NCBI GenBank assembly: GCA_964541895.1
Contig: CAZISM010000127.1
Coordinates: 1 to 14,887, forward strand
From: CAZISM01 sp964541895
GTDB lineage: Bacteria > Zhuqueibacterota > Zhuqueibacteria > Residuimicrobiales > Residuimicrobiaceae
Length of the DNA stretch: 14,887 bases
Direction of reading: 5' to 3'
Shown here: positions 1-6,073 of the stretch, one piece after another
Layout of the letters: every line of letters begins with the position of its first letter
Numbering within the stretch: the stretch's first letter is position 1
Translations under genes and position numbers: made by a program
Notes under the pieces: generated by a model
What the model was told of the DNA's origin: nothing
Seen by the model: only the letters and a program-made list of their open reading frames with translations
Database searches by the model: none

Positions 1-72
1 AATCAATACGCCACCCAGACTCCAGAGCAGTGCGGACAGCAGCACGAAAACGATCGCTCGTTTTCTGGTCAA
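1..72 (-). CDS. EamA/DMT-family transporter, N-terminal fragment (cut by window edge)
   Basis: Reading leftward from a TTG codon at 72-70, 24 open codons reach the window edge and give MTRKRAIVFVLLSALLWSLG followed by GVLI. A basic start followed by a first membrane helix with the WSLGG motif is typical of drug/metabolite-type (EamA) permeases, ten-helix inner-membrane exporters of metabolites. A GAGG ribosome-binding site lies at 83-80, seven bases upstream of the TTG, which supports this rare start codon. The gene lies 30 bp downstream of the ThuA-domain gene on the same strand, so the two are probably cotranscribed. Only about 8% of a usual 300-residue protein is visible, so the substrate cannot be judged. 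Confidence 0.65.
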   Translation of the reverse strand, partial: MTRKRAIVFVLLSALLWSLGGVLI

Positions 73-102
73 ATCGATACCTCTTGAATTTCACTAACGT
101 AA

Positions 103-861
103 TTATGCCGTCACACCGGCGGCCCAGAGCATGCCGCGTTTCTGGATCTCCAGGGCTTCCGGCACCTGATAGTCGGCCGCCACATGGCCCAGGGAGCTGT
201 AGAACACTCTGCCCTGTCCGTATTTTCGTTTCCACACCACCGGCATCACCGTGCCTTCGATCCAGGCCGCGTGTTTGCCGCTGAAGGTGGTGGTGGCGAG
301 CACGCGATTGGAGGGATCCACATGCATATAGTACTGTTCGGAATGCATTTTAAAATCCTTCAATCCTTTGGTGACCGGATCGTTGTGATCGGTGATGTTC
401 ACTTTATAGTCGATCACGCCGCCGGGGTGAGCCACCCACTGGCCGCCGCACATGAACTGGTACTCGGTGTTTTCGCGAAAGGCGTCGCCCATGCCGCCAT
501 GCCAGCCGGCGATGCCGATGCCGCCGCGCACCGCGTCCAGCAATCCCTTTTCCTGCTCTTTGCTGATTTTTCCCATGGTCCAGATCGGTACGATCAGGGT
601 CAACGAGGCCATCAGGGCCTTGTCTTCATACACCGACAAAGAGTCGTGGACGTGCACCTCAAAGCCCTGTTCTTTCAGCCAGGGTGCAAAAATGGCGGCG
701 CATTTATCCGGTTCGTGGCCCATCCAGCCGCCCCAGACGACGAGAGCGGTTTTTTTCTTGTCGACGGCGGCCATACTTTTGGATGCCGACAAACCGGCGG
801 CTACGGTGGCGGCCAATGTTCCGGCCATAAAGCTGCGGCGACTCATTTCACCTTCCGACAT
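103..861 (-). CDS. Tat-exported ThuA-domain protein
   Basis: A 252-residue protein. Residues 7-12 (SRRSFM) followed by an Ala/Gly-rich hydrophobic stretch to about residue 31 form a twin-arginine signal, so the mature protein should be folded before export to the periplasm. The rest matches the ThuA (trehalose-utilisation, class I glutamine-amidotransferase-like) fold. Seen are VVWGGWMGHEP near 41-51, GWHGGMGDAFRE at 119-130, CGGQWVAHPGG at 138-148, HSEQYY at 173-178 and a late GRVFYSSLGH at 217-226. ThuA is linked to alpha-glucoside metabolism in rhizobia, but most family members have no proven reaction. The start at 861 is supported by AGGAG six bases upstream; an internal ATG at 846 would also keep the signal. 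It precedes a probable EamA transporter, which fits sugar or metabolite handling, but the substrate is unknown. Confidence 0.88.
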   Translation of the reverse strand: MSEGEMSRRSFMAGTLAATVAAGLSASKSMAAVDKKKTALVVWGGWMGHEPDKCAAIFAPWLKEQGFEVHVHDSLSVYEDKALMASLTLIVPIWTMGKISKEQEKGLLDAVRGGIGIAGWHGGMGDAFRENTEYQFMCGGQWVAHPGGVIDYKVNITDHNDPVTKGLKDFKMHSEQYYMHVDPSNRVLATTTFSGKHAAWIEGTVMPVVWKRKYGQGRVFYSSLGHVAADYQVPEALEIQKRGMLWAAGVTA

Positions 862-911
862 GGTCTTCTCCTTTTAAATTCCTGCAGATTTTTTTTCTAT
901 GATCATCAGAC

Positions 912-940
912 AGTTTAGCAAAAACCAGGCTTATAAGCAA
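912..940 (-). promoter_or_regulatory. Candidate sigma70-type promoter for the ThuA-domain gene
   Basis: On the minus strand TTGCTT (940-935) and TAAACT (917-912) are separated by 17 bp, with transcription expected to start near 905, about 45 bases before the ATG at 861. The match is good but not perfect. FCB-group promoters can differ from the sigma70 consensus, so this is a candidate only. Confidence 0.35.
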
Positions 941-1023
941 GAAGAAACAAATGGTTTCCTGCCGCAGACGCATTGTAAAAATATTTTTTACGAACGAAGG
1001 CGGCGGTTCCGCATCCGACCGCA

Positions 1024-1052
1024 ATGAAATGTATATTAAGCCGATGTACAAT
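1024..1052 (+). promoter_or_regulatory. Weak candidate promoter for the type IX cargo gene
   Basis: ATGAAA (1024-1029) and TACAAT (1047-1052) are 17 bp apart, giving a leader of roughly 35-40 bases to the ATG at 1096. The -10-like box matches five of six positions, the -35-like box four of six. An AT-rich perfect inverted repeat, GTAAAAA-TAT-TTTTTAC at 975-991, lies upstream between the two divergent genes and could be an operator or simply AT-rich promoter DNA. Confidence 0.25.
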
Positions 1053-1095
1053 AGCCAAATGGGCAAAACCTTTAATTTAAATAAGAGAGGCGGAT

Positions 1096-3888
1096 ATGAA
1101 AAAACGGTTACTAAGCTTTGCCCTGATTGTGATGCTGGCGGGTTGGAGCGGAATGGCCATCGCGGCTACGGTGGCTCTGGACAAAGCCCAGCCTGCGGCT
1201 CTGCAACCAGGTGAAACGTTGACGCTCACCTGGCCAACGCAAGCAGGCGGCGATCTGGTCAACGTTTATTATTCGTCCGACCAGGGCGCCACCTGGTGGC
1301 TGCTGGCCCGGGATGCCTTCAACAGCGGTGAGTTTGCGACCTATGTTCCGCAGGCCAGCGGCTCAGCCACATTCAAAATCACCGACAGCCGGAATGGCAC
1401 CGTTTTATCGACCAGCCAGCCCGGATTAACCGTGGCGCCGCCTTCCCTTGCCGCCATACAGACCATCACCGTGGAAGCCGAGGACGGCGTCTTGGCCGGT
1501 CCGATGAAGGTGGCCGTGAACGGCCAGGCCTATAACAATCGCGTGGTTCATGGCTACCATGTCAACCGCCGGGGCAGCGTGGAATGGTGGATCAATGTTC
1601 CAGTGGCAGGCACCTATGCCATCTGGGGCCGCGTGCTGGGTATGAACGATGTCTCGAATTCCTTCTACGTCTCGGTCGATAACGGCACCGAATACTGGTG
1701 GGACCTGAAAAAGAACAATCGCTGGGAATGGGACCGCATTTCCGATCGCGGGCCGAACGGCACCTACGAGGGTAATGCCCAGGTCGATCCGGTGCTTTTT
1801 AACCTGAGCGCCGGCACCCACCTGGTGCGGTTGCGCAACCGCGAAAAGAACACCATCGTGGATCAAATTCGCATCACCAACGACCTGAACGCGGGCTATA
1901 CCGACGGACCGTCCACCTGGCTGGATCTGACAGCGCCGCAATTCGCCCAGATCGTGCCGCATGGCCAGCCCTTTAACATCACCTGGCGATCCCAGGGACT
2001 CTCCGGCAAGATCAACATCGATCTGTCCATGGACCAGGGGACCACCTTTGCTTATTCTATCGCCAAAGATACCGATAATGACGGTCTGTTTGTCTGGAAT
2101 GTCCCCACCGGCATGAAACTGGCCAAAGCGCTCCTGCGCGTCTCCAGCGCCGGCGCCGGCGGCATACCGCAGGATGTCAATTGGGGCTATTTCGCCATTG
2201 TCGATCCCAGCGGTGACAACCGGCAGATCATTGTCACCTCGCCGAACGGCGGCGAATCGCTTACTGGCGGCGACACCTACTTTGTCAACTGGACTATGAA
2301 GAATTACTGGGGCAATGTCAATATCTATTACAGTGTGAACAACGGCGCGGCCTGGCAGACCATCAGCTATAACCGGGACGGCAGCCGGGATCAATTCGAG
2401 TTTGACTGGCTGATTCCCAACACGCCGTCGACACAGTGCCTGATCAAAGTGGCGGATGCAGATGCCGACTTCCCCTATGATATTTCCAATGCCACCTTTA
2501 CCATTTTGCCCGGCAGCGTGCCGACCGCTTTTATCGAGCTGCTGGCGCCCAACGGTTCGGAAAAATATGCCGTCGGTTCGGTGCAGCATGTGATCTGGGT
2601 ATCCAACAACTATACCGGCCAGGTTCACCTTGAACTGAGCACGGACAATGGCCGGTCCTGGACCCGCATCGCCTCCAACCAGCCGGCAGGCAAATACTGG
2701 GACTGGATTGTACCCAACACGCCGTCCAATTCCTGCAAAATGCGGGTGTTCGGCGTCAGCGGCCAGCCGGAATCCTACACCGCCAACACATTCAGCATCG
2801 TGCCGGCCGGCATCCCGCAACCGCCGCCGGTGACGCCGCCCACGCCCGGCGTGACCAATTTTGCCCTGTCCTTTGACGGCGTCAACGATATCGTCCAGAT
2901 CGCGAACCATGCTTCGCTGAACATTGCCAAAAAATTCACCATCGAATTCTGGCTGAAAACGGCGCAGCCGACGCAGAATTGGGGTCGTATTCTGGAAAAG
3001 GGCATGTGGGACGAGTACAGCGTAAGCTTTTACGGCACCAAGGCCAAGATGTGCGCCGCCCTGGTTACACCTGTTCCCGGCTCTTATGCGCGCATGACGG
3101 TCACGCACGGACCCAGCACCACGGCGCTGGCCGCAAACAGCTGGTATCATGTGGCCATGACCTATGACGGCAGCACGGCCAAGCTGTTCATCAACGGCAA
3201 GGAGGAATTTTCCAAGGCGCTGGCGCAGGTGACGCCGCGCTCCCTGACCAAAGCGTTGATCATCGGCGCCGCCCGCCAGAACGATACCATCGAATATCCG
3301 TTCAAGGGCGTGCTCGATGAAATCAGACTGTGGAATGTGGCCAGGACCGCAGCGCAGCTGCAGTCGACGATCACCGCCAGCCTGACCGGCACCGAAACGG
3401 GTCTGGTGGCCTGGTATCCTCTCAATGAAGGCACAGGTCAATCGGTGGAAGACAAGTCGGCCAACACCAACAACGGCACCCTGGGCATCACCGCCGGCGT
3501 GGATCCGTCCGACCCGGCCTGGGTAGCCAGCGACCGGCCCTCTACAATTGTGGCCAAACAGCCGATGGCGGAACCGACGGAAGAGTCCGGCGCTGTGGTT
3601 GCCGTTCCGGAGCAGTTCCAGCTCTATGCCAATTATCCCAATCCGTTCAATCTTTCCACCACCATCCGTTTTGCGCTGGCGGAAAGCCGCGAAACCCGGC
3701 TGGCTATTTATGATGTCACCGGTCGTCTGATTCGTGAAATGGCGATGGGCATGATGCAAGCCGGCGAGCATCAGATCGGCTGGGACGGCTTGAATGAGAG
3801 CGGGCAGGTGGTCACTTCAGGGGTCTATTTTTACCGACTTGTATCCGGCGACTGGAGTGAAACACGGCGGATGCTGGTGATCAAATAG
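1096..3888 (+). CDS. Secreted multidomain carbohydrate-binding-like protein with type IX sorting domain
   Basis: 930 residues, start supported by GAGG at 1087-1090. Residues 1-24 are a Sec signal peptide. Residues 25-115 form an Ig-like module. Residues 122-263 (ITVEAED, then VEWWINVPVAGTYAIWGRV, ending VDQIRITND) resemble a CBM6/CBM35-type sugar-binding beta-sandwich. Three related Ig-like repeats follow at about 275-370, 377-473 and 478-572; the last two share SPNGGE/APNGSE starts, NNGAAW/DNGRSW and IPNTPS/VPNTPS. A proline linker (574-585) leads to a LamG/concanavalin-like domain (588-775; FALSFDGVNDIV, EFWLKT, YHVAMTYDGS, DEIRLWNVART). Residues 838-930 are a type A sorting domain (YPNPFN 847-852, IYDVTGRLIRE, SGVYFYRL 908-915), which directs passage through the type IX system and surface attachment or release. 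No catalytic domain is visible, so a binding or adhesive role is inferred. It is divergent from the ThuA gene. Confidence 0.92.
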   Translation: MKKRLLSFALIVMLAGWSGMAIAATVALDKAQPAALQPGETLTLTWPTQAGGDLVNVYYSSDQGATWWLLARDAFNSGEFATYVPQASGSATFKITDSRNGTVLSTSQPGLTVAPPSLAAIQTITVEAEDGVLAGPMKVAVNGQAYNNRVVHGYHVNRRGSVEWWINVPVAGTYAIWGRVLGMNDVSNSFYVSVDNGTEYWWDLKKNNRWEWDRISDRGPNGTYEGNAQVDPVLFNLSAGTHLVRLRNREKNTIVDQIRITNDLNAGYTDGPSTWLDLTAPQFAQIVPHGQPFNITWRSQGLSGKINIDLSMDQGTTFAYSIAKDTDNDGLFVWNVPTGMKLAKALLRVSSAGAGGIPQDVNWGYFAIVDPSGDNRQIIVTSPNGGESLTGGDTYFVNWTMKNYWGNVNIYYSVNNGAAWQTISYNRDGSRDQFEFDWLIPNTPSTQCLIKVADADADFPYDISNATFTILPGSVPTAFIELLAPNGSEKYAVGSVQHVIWVSNNYTGQVHLELSTDNGRSWTRIASNQPAGKYWDWIVPNTPSNSCKMRVFGVSGQPESYTANTFSIVPAGIPQPPPVTPPTPGVTNFALSFDGVNDIVQIANHASLNIAKKFTIEFWLKTAQPTQNWGRILEKGMWDEYSVSFYGTKAKMCAALVTPVPGSYARMTVTHGPSTTALAANSWYHVAMTYDGSTAKLFINGKEEFSKALAQVTPRSLTKALIIGAARQNDTIEYPFKGVLDEIRLWNVARTAAQLQSTITASLTGTETGLVAWYPLNEGTGQSVEDKSANTNNGTLGITAGVDPSDPAWVASDRPSTIVAKQPMAEPTEESGAVVAVPEQFQLYANYPNPFNLSTTIRFALAESRETRLAIYDVTGRLIREMAMGMMQAGEHQIGWDGLNESGQVVTSGVYFYRLVSGDWSETRRMLVIK

Positions 3889-3902
3889 TACTGTATGATA
3901 AA

Positions 3903-3930
3903 AGGGCGTGGCCGGATCGTGCCACGCCCT
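3903..3930. terminator. Hairpin terminator between convergent genes
   Basis: A perfect 10-bp stem, AGGGCGTGGC (3903-3912) with GCCACGCCCT (3921-3930), encloses an 8-base loop 15 bp after the stop at 3888. On the plus strand the stem is followed by GTCATTC and then the gap, so no full T-run can be seen. Read on the minus strand, the stem is followed by TTTTATC (3902 leftward, counting the stem-closing T), so it could end transcription arriving from the gene at 4385-4044. Confidence 0.6.
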
Positions 3931-3937
3931 GTCATTC

Positions 3938-4037
3938 NNNNNNNNNNNNNNNNNNNNNNNNNNNNNNNNNNNNNNNNNNNNNNNNNNNNNNNNNNNNNNN
4001 NNNNNNNNNNNNNNNNNNNNNNNNNNNNNNNNNNNNN
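3938..4037. other. Assembly gap of 100 N (gap 1)
   Basis: Exactly 100 N, the usual placeholder for a join of unknown length. The last eight known bases before it are TGTCATTC, the same as a segment in the 235-bp repeat near 11480, so a dispersed copy of that repeat may have broken the assembly here. The right edge enters six bases before the stop codon of the next gene, so no conserved gene is visibly interrupted. Confidence 0.95.
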
Positions 4038-4043
4038 TGCCGG

Positions 4044-4385
4044 CTATTTGCTCAGTTTTTCCAGACTGGCAAGAATGCTTTTAACCTCCGTTGAATCTAT
4101 CTTTTTGTCATCCATGGCCGACTTGAATTTCATGAAAAAGGCCTGCATCTCCTGCTTGTCATACTCTCCGGTCTTGAATTTTTCCGAAAATTTGTGAAAC
4201 TGCTCCTGGACCTGTTCCTTGCTGAACTCGGCCGGCAGGTTCTGCACCACCAGCGATTGCAGGTGGGGCAGGCTTTTTTCGACCATCAGATTGGCGAGTT
4301 TGGCCCTGTTGGTATAGAAAAAAATCACCGCAGCCACGATCAGCACCAGAATCACAATCCCCAGAATCATAAAGGTTTTTTTCAT
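4044..4385 (-). CDS. Small membrane-anchored protein of unknown function
   Basis: 113 residues. Residues 5-24 (FMILGIVILVLIVAAVIFFY) form one membrane helix after a short basic MKK start, with Asn-Arg-Ala-Lys following; this is an uncleaved anchor or signal-anchor. The remaining 85 residues are charged and probably helical (KFSEKFKTGEYDKQEMQAFF), with no cysteines and no motif I recognise. The positive-inside rule (MKK inside) suggests that the tail faces the periplasm, though NRAK after the helix weakens this. The start is well supported by AAGGAG seven bases upstream. It is transcribed away from rpsU and toward the terminator at 3903-3930. It looks like a genuine but uncharacterised lineage-specific gene. 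Confidence 0.75.
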   Translation of the reverse strand: MKKTFMILGIVILVLIVAAVIFFYTNRAKLANLMVEKSLPHLQSLVVQNLPAEFSKEQVQEQFHKFSEKFKTGEYDKQEMQAFFMKFKSAMDDKKIDSTEVKSILASLEKLSK

Positions 4386-4568
4386 ACCATAACTCCTTGA
4401 TAATTAATGCCTGTTAGGGCTTGTCTGTTAAAGTATACGACTTGGCGGTTAAAATTCCAACAAAAAAAGCAGCCGGGAGAAATACCATTTGCATTTCAAT
4501 TAATATTTTATTACTTTACAAGGCTACATGCATTATATATCCGAAAACGAAAGGAGGTTGAATCTTTC

Positions 4569-4763
4569 ATGCCAGGCGTTCGAGTTCGTGAGAACGAGAC
4601 CTTTGAAAGAGCGTTGCGACGCTTTACCAAAGCTTGCGAAAAAGCCGGTCTGATGTCCGACATCAAAAAACATCAGCACTTTGAAAAACCGAGTGAACGG
4701 AAGAAACGAAAAATGAATGCGGCCCGCCGCAAAATGCGCAAGCTGCAGATGATGGAAAGATAA
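4569..4763 (+). CDS. rpsU: 30S ribosomal protein S21
   Basis: 64 residues, MPGVRVRENETFERALRRFT at the start and a lysine/arginine-rich tail (KPSERKKRKMNAARRKMRKL), the normal size and composition of S21, which joins the small subunit near the 3' end of 16S rRNA and helps translation initiation. The reading frame is open further upstream to 4407, but the start at 4569 is fixed by homology and by a near-perfect Shine-Dalgarno AAGGAGGT at 4551-4558, ten bases upstream. The 183-bp divergent spacer upstream is AT-rich and must hold the promoter; TTTG at 4488-4491 and TACTTTAC at 4512-4519 resemble, weakly, the -33/-7 boxes of Bacteroidetes promoters. It is followed after 35 bp by yqeY on the same strand. 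Confidence 0.96.
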   Translation: MPGVRVRENETFERALRRFTKACEKAGLMSDIKKHQHFEKPSERKKRKMNAARRKMRKLQMMER

Positions 4764-4798
4764 ACCCCACTTTTCGTGACATTCTGTAGGAGCAAGTC

Positions 4799-5245
4799 AT
4801 GAGTATCCTGGACCGATTGACCGAAGAGATGAAAGAGGCGATGAAGTCGGGCGACAAAGAGCGCCTGTCGACCATCCGTCTTTTGCGCGGTCATCTCAAG
4901 GATGCCGAGATCAACAAGCGGGCGGCATTGACCGATGATGAAGAACTGACCGTGCTGAACAATGCTGCCAAGAAACGAAAAGAATCCATCGAGGCTTTTA
5001 CCGCTGCCGGGCGCACGGATCTGGCGGAAAAGGAAAAGGTAGAGCTGGCGATCATCCAGACCTACCTGCCTTTGCCGTTGTCCGCTGACGAGGTTGAAGC
5101 TATTGTCAACGACGCTATCGCCGCCGCCGGTGCCCAGACCCTCAAGGACCTCGGCAAGGTTATGCCGCTGGTCGTGGCCAAGACCAAGGGCCGGGCAGAC
5201 GGCAAAGCGGTCAGCGATCTGGTGCGCAAAAAGCTGTCGGTGTGA
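4799..5245 (+). CDS. yqeY: GatB/YqeY domain-containing protein
   Basis: 148 residues, the usual length of the stand-alone YqeY family. Seen are the N-terminal helical part with RLLRGHLKDAEIN (28-40) and AAKKRKESIEAF (56-67), then QTYLPLPLSADEVEAIV (88-104), and the closing DLGKVMPLVVAKTKGRADGK (117-136), all hallmark segments. The family shares a fold with the tRNA-binding tail of the GatB amidotransferase subunit, so a tRNA-related role is often assumed, but no activity is firmly established. AGGAG at 4788-4792, six bases before the ATG, supports the start. The rpsU-yqeY order is a recurring arrangement in bacteria. The pair is closed by the terminator at 5264-5302. Confidence 0.94.
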   Translation: MSILDRLTEEMKEAMKSGDKERLSTIRLLRGHLKDAEINKRAALTDDEELTVLNNAAKKRKESIEAFTAAGRTDLAEKEKVELAIIQTYLPLPLSADEVEAIVNDAIAAAGAQTLKDLGKVMPLVVAKTKGRADGKAVSDLVRKKLSV

Positions 5246-5263
5246 ATTATCTCTGAAATGTGA

Positions 5264-5302
5264 AAAAAAGTGAATACGGTCGCAGACCCTATTCACTTTT
5301 TT
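5264..5302 (+). terminator. Strong nested hairpin terminator after yqeY
   Basis: AAAAAAGTGAATA (5264-5276) pairs perfectly over 13 bp with TATTCACTTTTTT (5290-5302). After one C-C mismatch the loop itself pairs GGTC (5278-5281) with GACC (5285-5288) around a GCA loop. The T-run is inside the 3' arm and a further TTTT follows at 5305-5308. It starts 18 bp after the yqeY stop and should separate rpsU-yqeY from the cvpA operon. The A-run of the 5' arm makes it usable on the minus strand as well. Confidence 0.8.
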
Positions 5303-5526
5303 CATTTTGACCGATTCGATCCAGGACTAAAAATTCGGATACGCCGGAAGCAACGAGAGGACGCCGCCAGGGTGTCGCATCGCTGGTGACGATCCTGACC
5401 CGGACAAACCGGAACCGGATGTCAGACACGTCCAAAGGTCCGACCTGTATTGACCATGTTGCGCGAAAAACGACCTGTAATACACCAAAGAGCCAGAGCG
5501 AACGTGTGCTCTGGAAGAGCAGAATT
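5303..5526 (+). promoter_or_regulatory. Leader region of cvpA with direct repeats and an RBS-proximal hairpin
   Basis: About 220 bp without a recognisable gene. Two near-identical 11-mers, CGACCTGTATT (5441-5451) and CGACCTGTAAT (5471-5481), sit exactly 30 bp apart, close to three helical turns, which is how paired operator sites are often placed. A 7-bp perfect stem, CCAGAGC (5493-5499) with GCTCTGG (5508-5514), ends inside GGAAG (5513-5517), the likely ribosome-binding site of cvpA, and could mask it. The promoter of the cvpA-mutS2 run must lie here, but I cannot point to convincing -35/-10 boxes. The roles are inferred from position only. Confidence 0.35.
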
Positions 5527-6060
5527 ATGAACGCCATCGATGTCATCATCATCATCAGCTTGACCTATTTTGTCTATCGCGGCGCAGTTCAGGGCCTGAT
5601 CGGCGAACTGCTCGGCGCCACCGGCTGGATCATCGCCGCCATCCTGGCCCTGCGCTTCGGCAGCTGGGCCGGTAAAAAGATCGGGGCCTTTGTCCAGCTT
5701 CCTGCCGGCATGGTCGATATCGTAGGATTTGTCGCCATGCTGCTGGTTATGCGCGTGCTGATTCAGATCGTGCTCATGGGGTTGCGCAAAACCCTGGATC
5801 CCAAGACCCATGATGCCACCAACAAGCTGCTGGGCGCCATCATCGGTTTCGTCAAGGGCGCGTTTCTCGTCAGTATTTTTGTGCTGGCGTTGAGCGTGAT
5901 CCCGCTCGGCGAAAAGATGGCCCGCTATGAAAAAGAATCCGCGCTGTTCCCGCACATGGCCAAATTCGCCCGCGTGCTGCTGTATCGCGTCGTCGATTTT
6001 GTGCCGCAGACACAACCGCAAGGCGTGCCGCCGACGCCATCGCTGAGAAATCCGACCTAA
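5527..6060 (+). CDS. cvpA: CvpA family membrane protein
   Basis: 177 residues from the ATG at 5527. The start MNAIDVIIIISLTYFVYRGA and the following GLIGELLGATGWIIAAILAL are typical of CvpA (colicin V production) proteins. Four membrane helices are visible near residues 4-20, 26-44, 60-84 and 103-125 (LLGAIIGFVKGAFLVSIFVL, with the conserved Gly-rich segment), followed by a charged and proline-rich tail. The frame is open 47 codons further upstream, but that extension is polar and unlike the family, and GGAAG at 5513-5517 favours 5527. The molecular role is unclear; in enterics it is needed for colicin V export and links to envelope stress. It sits 13 bp before mutS2, a neighbour pair also seen elsewhere. 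Confidence 0.88.
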   Translation: MNAIDVIIIISLTYFVYRGAVQGLIGELLGATGWIIAAILALRFGSWAGKKIGAFVQLPAGMVDIVGFVAMLLVMRVLIQIVLMGLRKTLDPKTHDATNKLLGAIIGFVKGAFLVSIFVLALSVIPLGEKMARYEKESALFPHMAKFARVLLYRVVDFVPQTQPQGVPPTPSLRNPT

Positions 6061-6073
6061 CCGAGACATTCCC

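Noticed and set aside
848..1066. A 72-codon minus-strand frame in the divergent spacer before the ThuA gene
   Set aside because: It overlaps the well-supported ThuA start and the promoter region, has no good ribosome-binding site, and its translation resembles nothing known.
1426..3771. A 781-codon open frame on the minus strand opposite the type IX cargo gene
   Set aside because: It is the antisense shadow of a GC-rich gene with clear signal peptide, domains and sorting signal on the plus strand; the minus-strand product shows no recognisable domain.
5386..5526. A 47-residue N-terminal extension of CvpA
   Set aside because: It is polar and unlike the family, and the ATG at 5527 opens directly with the canonical first helix and has a ribosome-binding site.
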